64,000 nt of DNA from DATAOG01 sp963798075 (GCA_963798075.1 CAWCRU010000022.1:124001-188000); one strand, 5' to 3'. Shown: positions 1-9,807, counted from the stretch's first letter. Numbers and translations: made by a program. Notes: generated from the sequence alone by a model not told the origin.

Positions 1-1
1 C

Positions 2-247
2 GACAACTGCATCTATTGCCGCGCCTGCATCGAGGTGGCGCCGCGCAACTGCATCAAGCTGGTCTCCGGCATCGACATCAAGGAGGACGGCAGCTACGGC
101 GAGCTCGAGGAGACCGCCGAGTGGGACCGGGTCGGTGCGATCTGGATCGACAATAACGAGTGCATCCGCTGCGGCGCCTGCTACATGGTCTGCCCGACGC
201 GCTGCATCTCGATCACCAAGAACGAGATCTTCTATCAGGACGTCTGA
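2..247 (+). CDS. 4Fe-4S dicluster ferredoxin (5' end outside window)
   Basis: This is the C-terminal 81 residues of a ferredoxin; the reading frame is open from base 2, so the start lies upstream of the window. Two cysteine clusters are visible: CIYCRACIE followed later by NC near residues 3-17, and a classical CIRCGACYMVCP about 40 residues on. Two [4Fe-4S] centres are therefore expected. It sits 21 bases before a flavin oxidoreductase and the korAB genes. It most likely passes electrons from the 2-oxoacid oxidoreductase to the flavoprotein or to another acceptor. The first cluster has an unusually long gap before its fourth cysteine. Confidence 0.85.
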   Translation, partial: DNCIYCRACIEVAPRNCIKLVSGIDIKEDGSYGELEETAEWDRVGAIWIDNNECIRCGACYMVCPTRCISITKNEIFYQDV

Positions 248-268
248 GCAGATCGGAACCGGTCAGCC

Positions 269-1297
269 ATGGCGACCCCGGCCCACCACGTGATCATCGG
301 CAACGGCGTCGCCGGCAACCGCGCGGCCGCGGTGCTGCGCGAGCTCGACCCGGACAACCGGATCACGATCATCTCGATCGGCGCCCTTCTATTCTATGAC
401 CGCTATCAGCTGCCGCAGATCTTCCGCGGCAAGCGCGACTGGCGCGAGTTCCTGGTCTATCCGCCCAGCTACTACGAGGACCACCGGATCGCGGTGCGGC
501 GCAAATGCCGGGTGACCCAGGTCGACCCGCGCCGGCGCATGCTGATGCTGGCGCACCGCGAGGAGGTGGGCTACGACCATTTGCTGATCGCGAGCGGCGG
601 GGCCGGCTATCTGCCGCCGGCGCTCGCCGATTCGCGCCCGCTGCTGCACAGCTTCGTGACCTACCGGACCGCGATCACGACCGCCGATGCTTTGCCCGCG
701 GGCGGCAGGGTGATCATGCTGGGCGGCGACATCCTGGGCCTCGATGTCGCCCACGCCATGGCGGCAGCCGGCCATCCCGTGGCCCTGATCCCGAGCGAGC
801 AGACGTTCTGGCCGCACCGGGTCGACCCGGCGGACCGGCCGCCCTTGTTCGAGGCGCTCGGGCGGGCCGGGATCGAGGTCCTGGAGAGCACGCCGGTCGA
901 GCGCATCGAGGCGGCCGAGGAGGGCCCGGCGCGGCGCGTGGTGCTGGCCGACGGGCGCGCGCTCGCGGCCGACGTGGTGATGGCGTTCTACGGCCTCGTG
1001 CCCTCGCTCGACTTCATGGTGGGCTCCGGCGTCGATATCGAGCGCGGCCTGTTGGTCAATCCGGAGTTGCGGACGACCGACCCCAACATCTGGGCGGCGG
1101 GCGACGTCTGCCAGATCTGGAGCGCCGAGGACAACGGCTACCGCTTCTACTACGGCTGGAAGAACGTCAAGGCGATGGGCGAGATCGCGGCCCGCAACAT
1201 CGCCGGCGCCGAGCAGCCGTTCCACAGCGCGGTCGACGAGACCCTGGCGGTCGATGGCCAGGGCCGGCTCCACTCGTCCTTTTGGGACTACGATTAG
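269..1297 (+). CDS. FAD/NAD(P)-dependent oxidoreductase, reductase partner of the 2-oxoacid oxidoreductase
   Basis: The 342-residue protein has an N-terminal FAD-binding GNGVAG at residues 11-16, a second dinucleotide site LGGDILGLD around residues 151-159, and the FAD-closing motif IWAAGDV near residue 280. This is the layout of class I pyridine nucleotide oxidoreductases (NirB or rubredoxin-reductase fold). It has no redox disulfide. It lies between a ferredoxin and korA in one operon. In the 2-oxoglutarate:NADP+ oxidoreductase of Azoarcus evansii a flavoprotein subunit (KorC) links KorAB to NADP; a similar role is inferred here. The acceptor is not provable from sequence. Confidence 0.8.
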   Translation: MATPAHHVIIGNGVAGNRAAAVLRELDPDNRITIISIGALLFYDRYQLPQIFRGKRDWREFLVYPPSYYEDHRIAVRRKCRVTQVDPRRRMLMLAHREEVGYDHLLIASGGAGYLPPALADSRPLLHSFVTYRTAITTADALPAGGRVIMLGGDILGLDVAHAMAAAGHPVALIPSEQTFWPHRVDPADRPPLFEALGRAGIEVLESTPVERIEAAEEGPARRVVLADGRALAADVVMAFYGLVPSLDFMVGSGVDIERGLLVNPELRTTDPNIWAAGDVCQIWSAEDNGYRFYYGWKNVKAMGEIAARNIAGAEQPFHSAVDETLAVDGQGRLHSSFWDYD

Positions 1298-1308
1298 GTG
1301 AGCGCCCG

Positions 1309-3102
1309 ATGAGCGATACCGACATTCAGATTTCGATCTGCGGCTCGGCCGGCGACGGCACGATCGCCGCCGGCGGGATCCTCAACCAGGCGATGGCGCG
1401 CGCCGGCTACAAGGTGATCGCGTTCGACGTCTACCCGGCCGAGATCCGGGGCTTTGGCGAGTGCATCGCGTGCTCGAGGATCACCGCCGACCAGGTCTAT
1501 TCGCTGAAGGCGCGCTCGGACGTCCTGGTCTCGCTCAACGACGGCCACGCGATCGCGCACGTGCCCGAGGTCTGCGACTATGGCGCCGTGATCTACGACG
1601 ACGCGCCGATCAGCACGCTCAAGGAAGGGAGCCACATCTCCGGCCACATCAAGGCGGCGCAGCTGCCCTACGGCCTGCCGATGCGCGAGATCTCCGAGCG
1701 CGCGACCAACGCCGGCAAGTCGAAGAACATGGTGGCGCTGGGCTTTACAGCCGGCCTCTACGGCATGCCGCGCCAAGCCTTCCACGAGACGATCGCGGCC
1801 AAGTTCAAGGGCAAGGCGGAGACGATCACCGCGGGCAACATCAAGGCCTTCGATGCCGGCTACGAGGAGGCGCTTCGCACCTTCAAGCTCGACTTCATCG
1901 GCCTCGGGCCCACCGGCAAGCCCGAGCCCGGTGCGGTCATGATGAGCGGCAACCAGGCGATCGTGCGCGGCTGCCTCGATGCGCGGGTCGAGACCTTCTT
2001 CGGCTATCCGATCACGCCTGCGACCACGATCCTCGAGATGCTGGCGGCGCGGCTGCCCAAGCAGGGCGGCCGGGTGCTGCAGACCGAGGACGAGATCTCG
2101 GCGATCTCGGCGACCATTGGTGCGGGCTACGCCGGCGTGCGGGCGGCGACCGCGACCTCGGGGCCGGGTCTGGCCCTGATGGTCGAGATGCTGGGTCTGG
2201 GCGTCATGGCCGAGGTGCCGTCCGTGATCTTCGTCTCCCAGCGCGGCGGTCCGTCGACCGGCATGCCGACCAAGACCGAGCAGTCGGACCTCAACCTTGC
2301 GGTCTACGGCGCCTCGGGCGACGCCCAGCGGATCGTGCTCGCGCCGACCAACATCGAGGGCTGCTATCGCTGCGCCGGCAAGGCGTTCGAGCTGGCCGAG
2401 AAATACCAGACGCCGGTCATCGTCCTGCTCGACCTCTATCTCTCCAACCGCCTCGAGAGCGTGTCCCTGCCGGCCAAGCCGCCGTTTGCGCCCTGCCTGA
2501 TCAAGGGGCTCGACGGTCGCCCGCGCGGCATGGCCTATCAGCGCTTCGCCTTGACCGACGACGGGGTCAGCCCGCGCGCGGTGCCGGGCCAGGAGAGCGG
2601 CATTCACACGATCACCGGGCTCGAGCACAACGAGGCCGGGCGGCCCAAGGACACGCCCGAGGTGCACGCGCGCATGACCGAGAAGCGGCACAGCAAGCTC
2701 GCCTCGGCGACCCTCCACCCCGACCTTACGACCTGGAAGCGGTTCGGCGACGAGGGCCGGGTCGAGGTCGGGATCATCGCCTGGGGCTCGACCTTCGGCG
2801 AGGCGCTGGAAGCGATGCTCAAGGCGCGCGCCGAAGGCATCCGCTGCGCCGCGATGAAGGTGGTCATGCTCTCGCCCCTGCCGGTCGAGGCGATCTCCCG
2901 GTTTTGCGCCGACTGCACCGAGGTTTTGGTGCCCGAGCTCAACTATGAGGGCCAGTTCGCCCATCTGATGACCGGCGCCACGGGCTGCCTCGTGCACCGC
3001 TTCGACCGCGTGACCGGCCGGCCGATGCCGGTCGACGACATCCTGGCCGAGATCCGGCGTCTGGCCAAGGTCGACGCCAAGCGGCGGTTCGCCGCCGCCT
3101 GA
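1309..3102 (+). CDS. korA: 2-oxoacid:acceptor oxidoreductase, fused gamma-alpha subunit
   Basis: The 597-residue protein combines the gamma domain (about residues 1-190, opening ISICGSAGDGT) with the alpha, pyrimidine-binding domain (about 205 to the end, with FFGYPITPATTILE and the ATSGPGLALM loop). Together with KorB it should decarboxylate a 2-oxoacid with CoA, giving acyl-CoA and reduced ferredoxin. The ATG at 1309 follows the upstream stop by 11 bases and begins exactly at the gamma domain. The fused gamma-alpha form is typical of 2-oxoglutarate/2-oxoacid:ferredoxin oxidoreductases of the KorA type. Substrate is inferred from family only. Confidence 0.9.
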   Translation: MSDTDIQISICGSAGDGTIAAGGILNQAMARAGYKVIAFDVYPAEIRGFGECIACSRITADQVYSLKARSDVLVSLNDGHAIAHVPEVCDYGAVIYDDAPISTLKEGSHISGHIKAAQLPYGLPMREISERATNAGKSKNMVALGFTAGLYGMPRQAFHETIAAKFKGKAETITAGNIKAFDAGYEEALRTFKLDFIGLGPTGKPEPGAVMMSGNQAIVRGCLDARVETFFGYPITPATTILEMLAARLPKQGGRVLQTEDEISAISATIGAGYAGVRAATATSGPGLALMVEMLGLGVMAEVPSVIFVSQRGGPSTGMPTKTEQSDLNLAVYGASGDAQRIVLAPTNIEGCYRCAGKAFELAEKYQTPVIVLLDLYLSNRLESVSLPAKPPFAPCLIKGLDGRPRGMAYQRFALTDDGVSPRAVPGQESGIHTITGLEHNEAGRPKDTPEVHARMTEKRHSKLASATLHPDLTTWKRFGDEGRVEVGIIAWGSTFGEALEAMLKARAEGIRCAAMKVVMLSPLPVEAISRFCADCTEVLVPELNYEGQFAHLMTGATGCLVHRFDRVTGRPMPVDDILAEIRRLAKVDAKRRFAAA

Positions 3103-3122
3103 ACGCTTTGAGAGGAACCGCG

Positions 3123-4012
3123 ATGGCCGAGCTGCGCGAGCCCATCTACCTGGAAGAAAAGCTCAAGGAGATTCAGGGGAACGGCCGCCTGTCCTACCGC
3201 TCCAAGTCGCTGCCGACCTGGTGTCCGGGCTGCGGCTATTTCAGCATGACCGAGGGCCTGACGCTCGCTCTCAACCGGCTCGGCGTCGCCAACAAGGACG
3301 CGGTGATCGTGTCCGGGATCGGCTGCGCCTCGCGCTTCCCGTTCTTCATGGACACCTACGGCTTCCATACCCTGCACGGGCGCACCCTGCCGGTCGCGAC
3401 CGGCATCAAGCTCGCCAACGACAAGCTCACGGTGATCGCGATCGGCGGCGACGGCGACGGCTTCGCGATCGGCGGCGGCCACATCCCGCACGCCGCGCGG
3501 CGCAACGTCGACATCACCTACCTCTTGTTCGACAACGGCATCTATGGCCTGACCAAGGGCCAGGTCTCGCCGACCTCGGTCATGGGCTTCAAGACCAAGT
3601 CCAGCCCGTATGAGAACAAGGACGCGCCGCTCAATCCGCTCATGATGCTGCTCGCCTACGGCGCCAGCTGGGTCGGCCAGGCCTACGCCGGCCTGCCCCA
3701 TCACCTGACCGACATGATCGCCGCCTCGCTCGAGCATCGCGGCTTTTCCTATCTGCACATCCTCTCGCCCTGCGTCACCTTCGACAAGACCAGCAAGACC
3801 TATCAGAACCTCGGCGTGCAGGTGCGCCACCTGTCCCCCGAGCACGACCCGACCAACCTGATGGCGGCGATGGCCGAGGCGATGGACACCAATACGCCGG
3901 CCCTCGGCGTCTGCTCTACCGCAACCCGCGTCCGACGCTCGGCGATGCCATGGACGAGACCATCCGCGCGGCCGGCGGCAAGCCGTTCATCGAGCAGGCG
4001 GCGGTCGCCTGA
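3123..4012 (+). CDS. korB: 2-oxoacid:acceptor oxidoreductase beta subunit, frameshifted near 3' end
   Basis: This is the thiamine-diphosphate-binding subunit. The sequence shows WCPGCGYFSMTEGL near the N-terminus and the TPP motif GGDGDGFAIGGG with the downstream FDNGIYGLTKGQ. It starts 20 bases after korA. The frame breaks at about 3908-3913: here the DNA reads ctcggcgtctgctctac, while the partial copy at 5066 reads ctcggcctgctctac, two bases shorter. After the break the intended frame continues as LYRNPRPTLGDAMDETIRAA and stops at 4010-4012; the actual frame runs to 4052 with unrelated residues. It is either a sequencing error or a recent mutation. Confidence 0.85.
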
Positions 4013-4084
4013 TCACAAAGCGAGGCCCAGCGTCAAGGCGGTTGCAAACTAAGACATAGTATCCTATATGAGCCGCAGATACCC

Positions 4085-4140
4085 GCCGGCAGCGTGCTGC
4101 CGGCTCAAGGGCCGCTCCTCGGAGTGGCCCTTGCTATTTC
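4085..4140 (+). terminator. Two stem-loops after the kor operon, second terminator-like
   Basis: A perfect inverted repeat GCCGGCAGC-GT-GCTGCCGGC spans 4085-4104. A second hairpin, GGGCCGCTCC-TC-GGAGTGGCCC, spans 4109-4130 with one G-T pair and is followed by the T-rich tail TTGCTATTTC. This fits a rho-independent terminator of the kor operon just before the NYN gene start at 4151. Confidence 0.5.
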
Positions 4141-4150
4141 GGGGTGCGCC

Positions 4151-4922
4151 ATGCGAACGCGCGTCTATGTCGATGGCTTCAACCTCTATTACGGAGCCGT
4201 GAAGGGAACACCTTTCAAATGGCTGAACCTCGTTGAGCTAGCTCTGCGGGTGCTTCCACCGGGGCACGACATCGACAGGTTAAAGTACTTTACCGCCCGG
4301 GTCTCGGGCGCGTCCGACCCGGGCGCTCCGGGACGCCAACAAGTCTACCTCAGAGCCCTTGGAACGCTGCCGGAAGTGGAGATCCATTTCGGAAGCTTTC
4401 TCGCGAAGACGGTTTGGCGACCGCTGACGAATCTCCCGGTGGCTGGGCGTCAGATAAACTCACCGACGCCTGTGACTTTGCCCGCCGGAAACCATCCTGT
4501 AACGGGCCGACAGCAACAGACGTTAGCCGTGGGAAGCTATCCTGGACCGCGCGGCCGGACCTCACACACGCCATAAGGCGCATCGACCACTGCCCGATGC
4601 AGTCGTTGCGGAAGTCCACACGATGGAGGAAAAGGGCTCTGACGTGAACCTCGCGGCCCATCTTCTGAACGACGCATGGAAGGACCTTTTTGAGGTCGCC
4701 GCCGTCATCTCCAATGATACCGATCTCGTAGCGCCCATCCGAATGGTAACGATCGAGCGTAAGAAGGTAGTGCATGTCGTCTGCCCCGGTCGTTGGCAAG
4801 CTGCCCCGAAGCTTGTAGCCGTTGCCAGTCACGCTCGACATATCCGGCGGCCGATGCTCCAGGCGGCCCAGTTTCCCAATCCGATTCCGGGAACAACCAT
4901 CTCCAAACCCGCGGGCTGGTAG
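4151..4922 (+). pseudogene. NYN-domain (PIN-like) protein, frameshifted
   Basis: The start MRTRVYVDGFNLYYG carries the first conserved aspartate (residue 8) of NYN/LabA-type nuclease domains, and VISNDTDLVAPI in the second half carries the later acidic pair. The protein would be about 257 residues. The first frame stops at 4576. The second frame opens before it (RPLPDAVVAEVHTMEEKGS, about 4584-4640) and runs to 4922, ending FPNPIPGTTISKPAGW. One indel between about 4554 and 4575 explains the break. Such proteins are predicted RNA-processing nucleases. It is sandwiched between two copies of korB 3' sequence, so it probably arrived with, or during, a local rearrangement. Confidence 0.8.
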
Positions 4923-4944
4923 AGAGATTTTCGGTGGTCGGCGG

Positions 4945-5170
4945 GTATGGCCGCGACCAAGGGCCAAGTATCGCCGAGCTCGGTCATGGGCTTCAAGCCC
5001 AACCACGATCCGACCACCTGATGGCGGCGATGGCCGAGGCCATGGACACCAATACGCCAGCCCTCGGCCTGCTCTACCGCAACCCGCGTCCGACGCTCGG
5101 CGATGCCATGGACGAGACCATCCGCGCGGCCGGCGGCAAGCCGTTCATCGAGCAGGCCCAGGTGGCGTAG
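4945..5170 (+). pseudogene. Partial korB duplicate (3' end remnant)
   Basis: The DNA repeats two pieces of korB joined by an internal deletion. The first matches the stretch encoding TKGQVSPTSVMGFK (korB 3550-3595). The second matches the last about 150 bases of korB (3845-4005) and is nearly identical, with only a few substitutions and a two-base indel. The frame in this copy reads AMDTNTPALGLLYRNPRPT and ends FIEQAQVA before the TAG at 5168-5170. There is no start and no TPP domain, so it cannot be functional. It serves as an internal control showing where the main korB copy is frameshifted. Confidence 0.85.
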
Positions 5171-5214
5171 GGGTCTGCAGATGCTGTCTCGCCAGCCGCC
5201 GGGCAGCGAGGCGG

Positions 5215-5640
5215 CTATCCTCTCGAGAGGAGAAGCATGCAGCCGACAACGGTGAAGCCCAGGCCCAGCCACTGCCACCCGATCAGTCGCTCACCGAGAA
5301 AAACCGAGGCCAGCAGTACAGTGATCACCGGATAGGTGGCCGTTACCGGCACGATGACCGACACCTTCCCGGTCCTGAGCGCAAGGTAATAACACGCGAT
5401 CCCGACAGCGAGGCCGACGCCGGAAAGAAAACCGAAGATATTCCAGGGCCTCTGCCAGGGCATCGAGGTTCCCTTGAGCTGCAATCCGGCGAGCAGGATC
5501 ATTCCGACGAGAAAGCCGGTGAACGCTTCGGTGAGAAAGATTGATGTGGCCGGCATTGATTGTTGCAGAGCGAGCTTGCCCCAGAAGCCCCACAATCCCC
5601 ACGCGACGACGGCCAATGCGATAAAGCAGTGGGAAAGCAC
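5215..5640 (-). CDS. EamA-type small multidrug/metabolite transporter
   Basis: The 141 residues from the GTG at 5640 hold about five hydrophobic segments, with the family signatures LWGFWGKLAL near the start, the segment ACYYLALRTGKVSVIVPVTA, and the ending VFLGERLIGWQWLGLGFTVV. This is a single EamA domain, the usual size for the short DMT transporters. The frame is open back to 5829, but the extra 63 residues do not look like the family. I prefer 5640 without a convincing ribosome site. The substrate is unknown. It stands alone, convergent with the korB remnant. Confidence 0.75.
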   Translation of the reverse strand: MLSHCFIALAVVAWGLWGFWGKLALQQSMPATSIFLTEAFTGFLVGMILLAGLQLKGTSMPWQRPWNIFGFLSGVGLAVGIACYYLALRTGKVSVIVPVTATYPVITVLLASVFLGERLIGWQWLGLGFTVVGCMLLLSRG

Positions 5641-5944
5641 GATATTCGAGACCGGCAGCAGGACAGCCAGCCCCGCGAGCGCGAGCGTGCCGATCACGAA
5701 CGACGGCCGCGGCCGCAGCGCGACGACGTGGCCGAGCGGATGGAGGAGTTGCCGCCTAGCCACGATAATCTCCGGCGCCAGAGGCATAAGGAATTTGGAC
5801 GGTATTTTGCAATTCGGGATAGGAATCACCGCGGGTGCAGGTCTACTCCAGATTTTCGAGCCGGCGTGTGATCCAGTTCACAGCATGCCGCCCCTTTTTT
5901 GGCAGCGCGCGCTCCGCGAGCGTGAAGACCGCGCCGGACCGCTA

Positions 5945-8008
5945 TCAGGCTGCAGCGGAGCGGGCAGCGCCGATAGCGATCTCGAGCCAGCCGATCGGGC
6001 TGACGCGGGCGCGATCGCCCGGCCGCAGCACGACCGTGGTGGTCGCCGATTCGACGATCGCCGGGCCTGCGACCGCCTGCCCCGGGGCCAGCGCCTCGAG
6101 CTCGAAGACCGGCACCGCCTGCCAGCCCTCGAGGTAGACCCGGCGGCGGACGCGGGGCGGCGCCGGCGGGCGGCGCTGCAGATCGGGCTCCCGGGGCGGC
6201 GACGGCAGCAGGCCCGCCACCGCGACCCGGGCGTTGACGAGCACCGCCTCCTGGTCCGCAAGCGCGTAGGTATAGAGCTGCTCGTGGCGGCGGTGGAAGG
6301 CATCGGCGAGCTGTTGCAGCAGGCGCGGCGACTGCCAGTCGATCTGGCCGAGGTCGACGCTCACCTCGAAGATCTGCTCGCCATAGCGCATGTCGGCCGA
6401 GCGCTGGACCCGCACCTGACCCTCGAAAGCCGCCTCGGCCAGACGCGCGCGCCCCTCGGCTTCGAGCTCGGCGTAGAGCGCGCGCAACGCTGCCGCATCG
6501 AGCCGGCTGGCATCGCCGATGTGGGTCCGCGCGATCTCGTAGCGCAGATCCGAGGTCAGCATGCCCCAGGCCGAGAGGACCGCGGCCAGGCGCGGCACGA
6601 TCACGCGCTGCAGGCCGAGCTGGCGGGCGAGGTCGCTGACGTGGAGACCGGCGGCACCGCCGAACGCCAGCAGCGCAAAGCGCCGCGGATCGACCCCGCG
6701 CCGGACCGAGACCAGCCGGATGCCCTCGGCCATGCGGGTGTTGATCACCCGCTGGATGCCCTGCGCCGCAGCCATCCGCTCGATCCCGAGCGCCTTGGCC
6801 ACCCGGTCGATCGCGGCTTCGGCGGCACTCGGGTCGAGCTTCGCGCGCCCGCCTAAGAAGGTGTCGGGGTCGAGCAGGCCCAGGACCAGATTGGCATCGG
6901 TCACGGTCGCCTCGCCGCCGCCCCGGCCATAGCAGGCCGGCCCCGGCTCGGCGCCGGCGCTCTCGGGCCCGACGTGCAGCACGGAGCCGGCATCGACCCG
7001 CGCGATCGAGCCGCCGCCCGCCCCGATGCTGACGATGTCGAGCGCCTGGAGCGCCACCCGCTGGCCGGCGAGCCTTCGGTCGGAGGCGATCTGGGCGCTG
7101 CCGTCGACCACGAGCGAGACATCGGTGCTGGTGCCGCCCATGTCGAACAGCAAGAGATTGCGCTCGCCGGTCAGGCGCGCGGCATGGCGGCTGCCGGCGA
7201 CCCCGCCGGCCGGGCCGGAGAGCACCGCACCGGCGGCAAGGCGCGCCGAATCGGCGATCGTCGCGACCCCGCCATGCGACTGGATGATCAGGATGGAGCC
7301 CGTGAAGCCCGCCTCCCGCAGCCGGCTCGCGAGCCGGCCCAGATAGCGCTCGAGCACGGGGCCGACATAGGCGTTGACGACGGTCGTGCAGACCCGCTCG
7401 TACTCCTTGATCTGCGGGAAGACCTCCGAGGACAGCGAGACGTAGGCGCCGGGCAGGGCGGCGCGCACGGCCAGGGCAGCCTGCTGCTCGTGCCGGGGGT
7501 CGCGATAGGAGTGGAGAAAACAGATCGCGACCGCCTGCACGTCCGCCTGCGCCAACAGCGCGATCGCCCCGGCGAGCGACGCCTGATCGAGCGGCGTCTC
7601 GACCCGGCCGTCGGCGCGGATGCGCTCGCGGACGCCCAGGCGCAGCTGCCGCGGCACGAGCGGCTCCGGCGGCGGCTGCCGGAGGTCGTAGCGGTCGTCC
7701 TTGAGGCCCTCGCGCATCTCGAGCACGTCGCGATGACCTTCGGTCGTGAGCAGGCCGACCGCAGCACCCTTGCGCTCGAGCAGCGCGTTGGTCGCGACCG
7801 TGGTGCCGTGGACGATCCGCTCGGTCTCTTCGAGCATGGCGGCGAGCTCGAGGCCCTGCGCCCCGGCCAGGCGCTCGAGACCCGCCATGACCCCGATCGA
7901 GGGGTCGGCAGGCGTCGAGGGCGCCTTGGCGATCGTGACCGAGCCCCCGTCCTCGACCGCGACGAGGTCGGTGAAGGTGCCGCCGACGTCGATCCCGATC
8001 CGGTACAT
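5945..8008 (-). CDS. hyuA: Hydantoinase/oxoprolinase family protein, subunit A
   Basis: The 687-residue protein begins MYRIGIDVGGTFTDL, the ATP-binding phosphate-1 motif of the acetone carboxylase / hydantoinase A / 5-oxoprolinase family. It also shows the internal HGTTVATNALLE, QSHGGVATI and LLFDMGGTSTDVSLV. These enzymes use ATP to open a cyclic amide (hydantoin or 5-oxoproline) or to carboxylate a ketone, working with a B subunit. Subunit B lies just upstream, with three bases between its stop and this ATG. The substrate cannot be chosen from sequence. The neighbouring catabolic cluster suggests nutrient use rather than glutathione turnover. Confidence 0.9.
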   Translation of the reverse strand: MYRIGIDVGGTFTDLVAVEDGGSVTIAKAPSTPADPSIGVMAGLERLAGAQGLELAAMLEETERIVHGTTVATNALLERKGAAVGLLTTEGHRDVLEMREGLKDDRYDLRQPPPEPLVPRQLRLGVRERIRADGRVETPLDQASLAGAIALLAQADVQAVAICFLHSYRDPRHEQQAALAVRAALPGAYVSLSSEVFPQIKEYERVCTTVVNAYVGPVLERYLGRLASRLREAGFTGSILIIQSHGGVATIADSARLAAGAVLSGPAGGVAGSRHAARLTGERNLLLFDMGGTSTDVSLVVDGSAQIASDRRLAGQRVALQALDIVSIGAGGGSIARVDAGSVLHVGPESAGAEPGPACYGRGGGEATVTDANLVLGLLDPDTFLGGRAKLDPSAAEAAIDRVAKALGIERMAAAQGIQRVINTRMAEGIRLVSVRRGVDPRRFALLAFGGAAGLHVSDLARQLGLQRVIVPRLAAVLSAWGMLTSDLRYEIARTHIGDASRLDAAALRALYAELEAEGRARLAEAAFEGQVRVQRSADMRYGEQIFEVSVDLGQIDWQSPRLLQQLADAFHRRHEQLYTYALADQEAVLVNARVAVAGLLPSPPREPDLQRRPPAPPRVRRRVYLEGWQAVPVFELEALAPGQAVAGPAIVESATTTVVLRPGDRARVSPIGWLEIAIGAARSAAA

Positions 8009-8011
8009 GGT

Positions 8012-9705
8012 TCAGCGCCCGGCGGCGTCGGTCACGAAGCCGAGCCGGCGGTCCTGCGCCCGCGCCTCGGGCGAGCGGGCGGCCGGATCGCCGAAGCCGC
8101 CGCCGCCGCCCGAGCGCACGTCGATCACGTCGCCGGGCCGGATCGCGACGCCGACTTCCTTGGTCTCGAGCGGCCGGTCCGGCCGGCCCGCGGATTTGAG
8201 GACGTAGCGATGCGGCAGGCCGTCCTTGCCGCCGAGCAAGCCGCAGGCGCCGTGCCGGGTGCCATCGCCCGCGGTGTTGGCGACCGCGGGCTCCCTCGAC
8301 CTCGACGACCAGCTCGAGCTCGGCCCCGGGCCCGCCCCGATGGCGGCCGTCGCCGCCACTGTCCGGGCGGAACTCGTGGCGCCGGAAGAACAGCGGGAAA
8401 CGGACCTCGGCCACCTCGAGGCTGCCGAACTTGATGCCGCCCGCTGCCTGCCATTCGCCGGCGGCCGGCCAGCCGTCGCCGGCGGGCGAGGCGCCGCCGC
8501 CCGGCCGCGCCTGGAACAGGTGCCAGATGAACGGCTTGTCGTTGCGCGGGTCGGTGCCCTGGAGCGCGATCCGGAAGCGCCGGCCCCAGCCGGCCATCGC
8601 GCGCTCGGGGCAGGCGGGTGCGAGCGCCTTGATGATCGCCTCGATGATCTCCTGGCCGCAATGGTTGGTACAGAGCGTGACCGGCGCGCCCGGCCTGCGC
8701 CCAGACCACCGTGCCCTCCTTGGCGATCACGCTCAGAGGCCGGAAGGCGCCGTCGTTCTTCGGGGTCTCCGGGTCGATCAGATAGGCCAGCGCCACCACG
8801 ACGCCCGAGCGCATGTTCGGGTAGGAGGAATTGATGAAGCCCTTGACCTGCGGGTCCGAGGCCGTGAGGTCCACCTCGAGGTCGCTGCCGCGTTTGGTGA
8901 CCGTGGCCCGGACCGTGACGTCGAGCGCCCCATGGCCGTCGTCGTCGAGGACCGCTTCGCCGTGGTAGACGCCATCCGGCCAGCCGGCGATCACCGCCCG
9001 CACCTGGCGCTCGGCGCCGTCGAGCACCGCCTCGATCGCGGCCGCCGTGGTGGCCGCGCCGAACTCGGCGAGCAGCTCCAGCAGACGGCGCTCGCCGACC
9101 CGGGCGGAACCGATCATGGCCGCGAGGTCGCCCCGGAACTCGCGCGGGTGGCGGACGTTGAGGACGATCATCTCGAGCACGTCCGCGCGCAGCCGGCCCT
9201 GCTCGTAGAGCTGGAGCGGCGGAATGCGGATGCCCTCCTGCCAGATCTCGGTCGCGGCCGGGTTGTAGGCGCCGTGGGTCGCGCCGCCGATGTCGCTCTG
9301 GTGCGAGCGGTTGATCGACCAGAAGGCGAGACGGTCGCCCTCGAACACCGGCACGAAGGCGGTGAGGTCCGGCAGATGGTTGCCGCCGTGGTAGGGGTCG
9401 TTGAGCAGGTAGACGTCGCCCGGCCGGATGCGGCCGCGGAAGGCATCGTGCACCGACTTGGCCGCCCAGGGCAGCGCGCCGACGTGGATCGGCACGTGCT
9501 CGGCCTGGGCGATCAGCCGGCCCTCTGGGTCGGTCAGCGCGGTCGAGAAGTCGCGGCTCGAGTTGATGATCTGCGAGTAAGAGGTGCGCAGCATCGCCTC
9601 GCCCATCTCCTCGGCGATCGCGTGCAGGCGATGCTGGACCACCGAGACCGTGATCGGATCGATGGCGCTGCGCAAGGCTTCGGCCACGGCTTCCTGCCAG
9701 AGCAA
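8012..9705 (-). CDS. hyuB: Hydantoinase/oxoprolinase family protein, subunit B, two frameshifts
   Basis: Read through all three minus frames the protein is about 564 residues. The sequence includes DPITVSVVQHRLHAIAEEMG, SSRDFSTALTDPEGRLIAQ, LNDPYHGGNHLPDLT and the C-terminal PGDVIDVRSGGGGGFGDP, all typical of HyuB. The first break is near 8687, where one extra G after WAQ restores the expected PGAPVTL. The second is near 8293, in a GGG run, where removing one G gives EVEEPAVANTAGDG. Two independent single-base insertions beside G runs look like sequence errors. The start could be the TTG at 9705 or the GTG at 9687. Confidence 0.8.
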
Positions 9706-9807
9706 GAGGGATAGGGACGGCCGCGCCAGCCTATCCCCGGAGCTCCGACCATGACAATCGGCACGAAGGCTCTACCTTGAGAGCGCGATCCGATGTAGCC
9801 AGAGCGC
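9706..9807. promoter_or_regulatory. Divergent intergenic region hyuB / Fe-ADH
   Basis: These 102 bases separate the divergently transcribed hyuBA pair and the dehydrogenase cluster, so promoters for both should lie here or just inside. No clear sigma-70 hexamers or palindromic operator could be picked out by eye. Confidence 0.3.

Noticed and set aside
5826..8597. A 923-codon minus-strand frame spanning hyuB and hyuA
   Set aside because: Only its first about 100 residues are real (the middle part of hyuB after a frameshift). The rest is an out-of-frame reading of hyuA.
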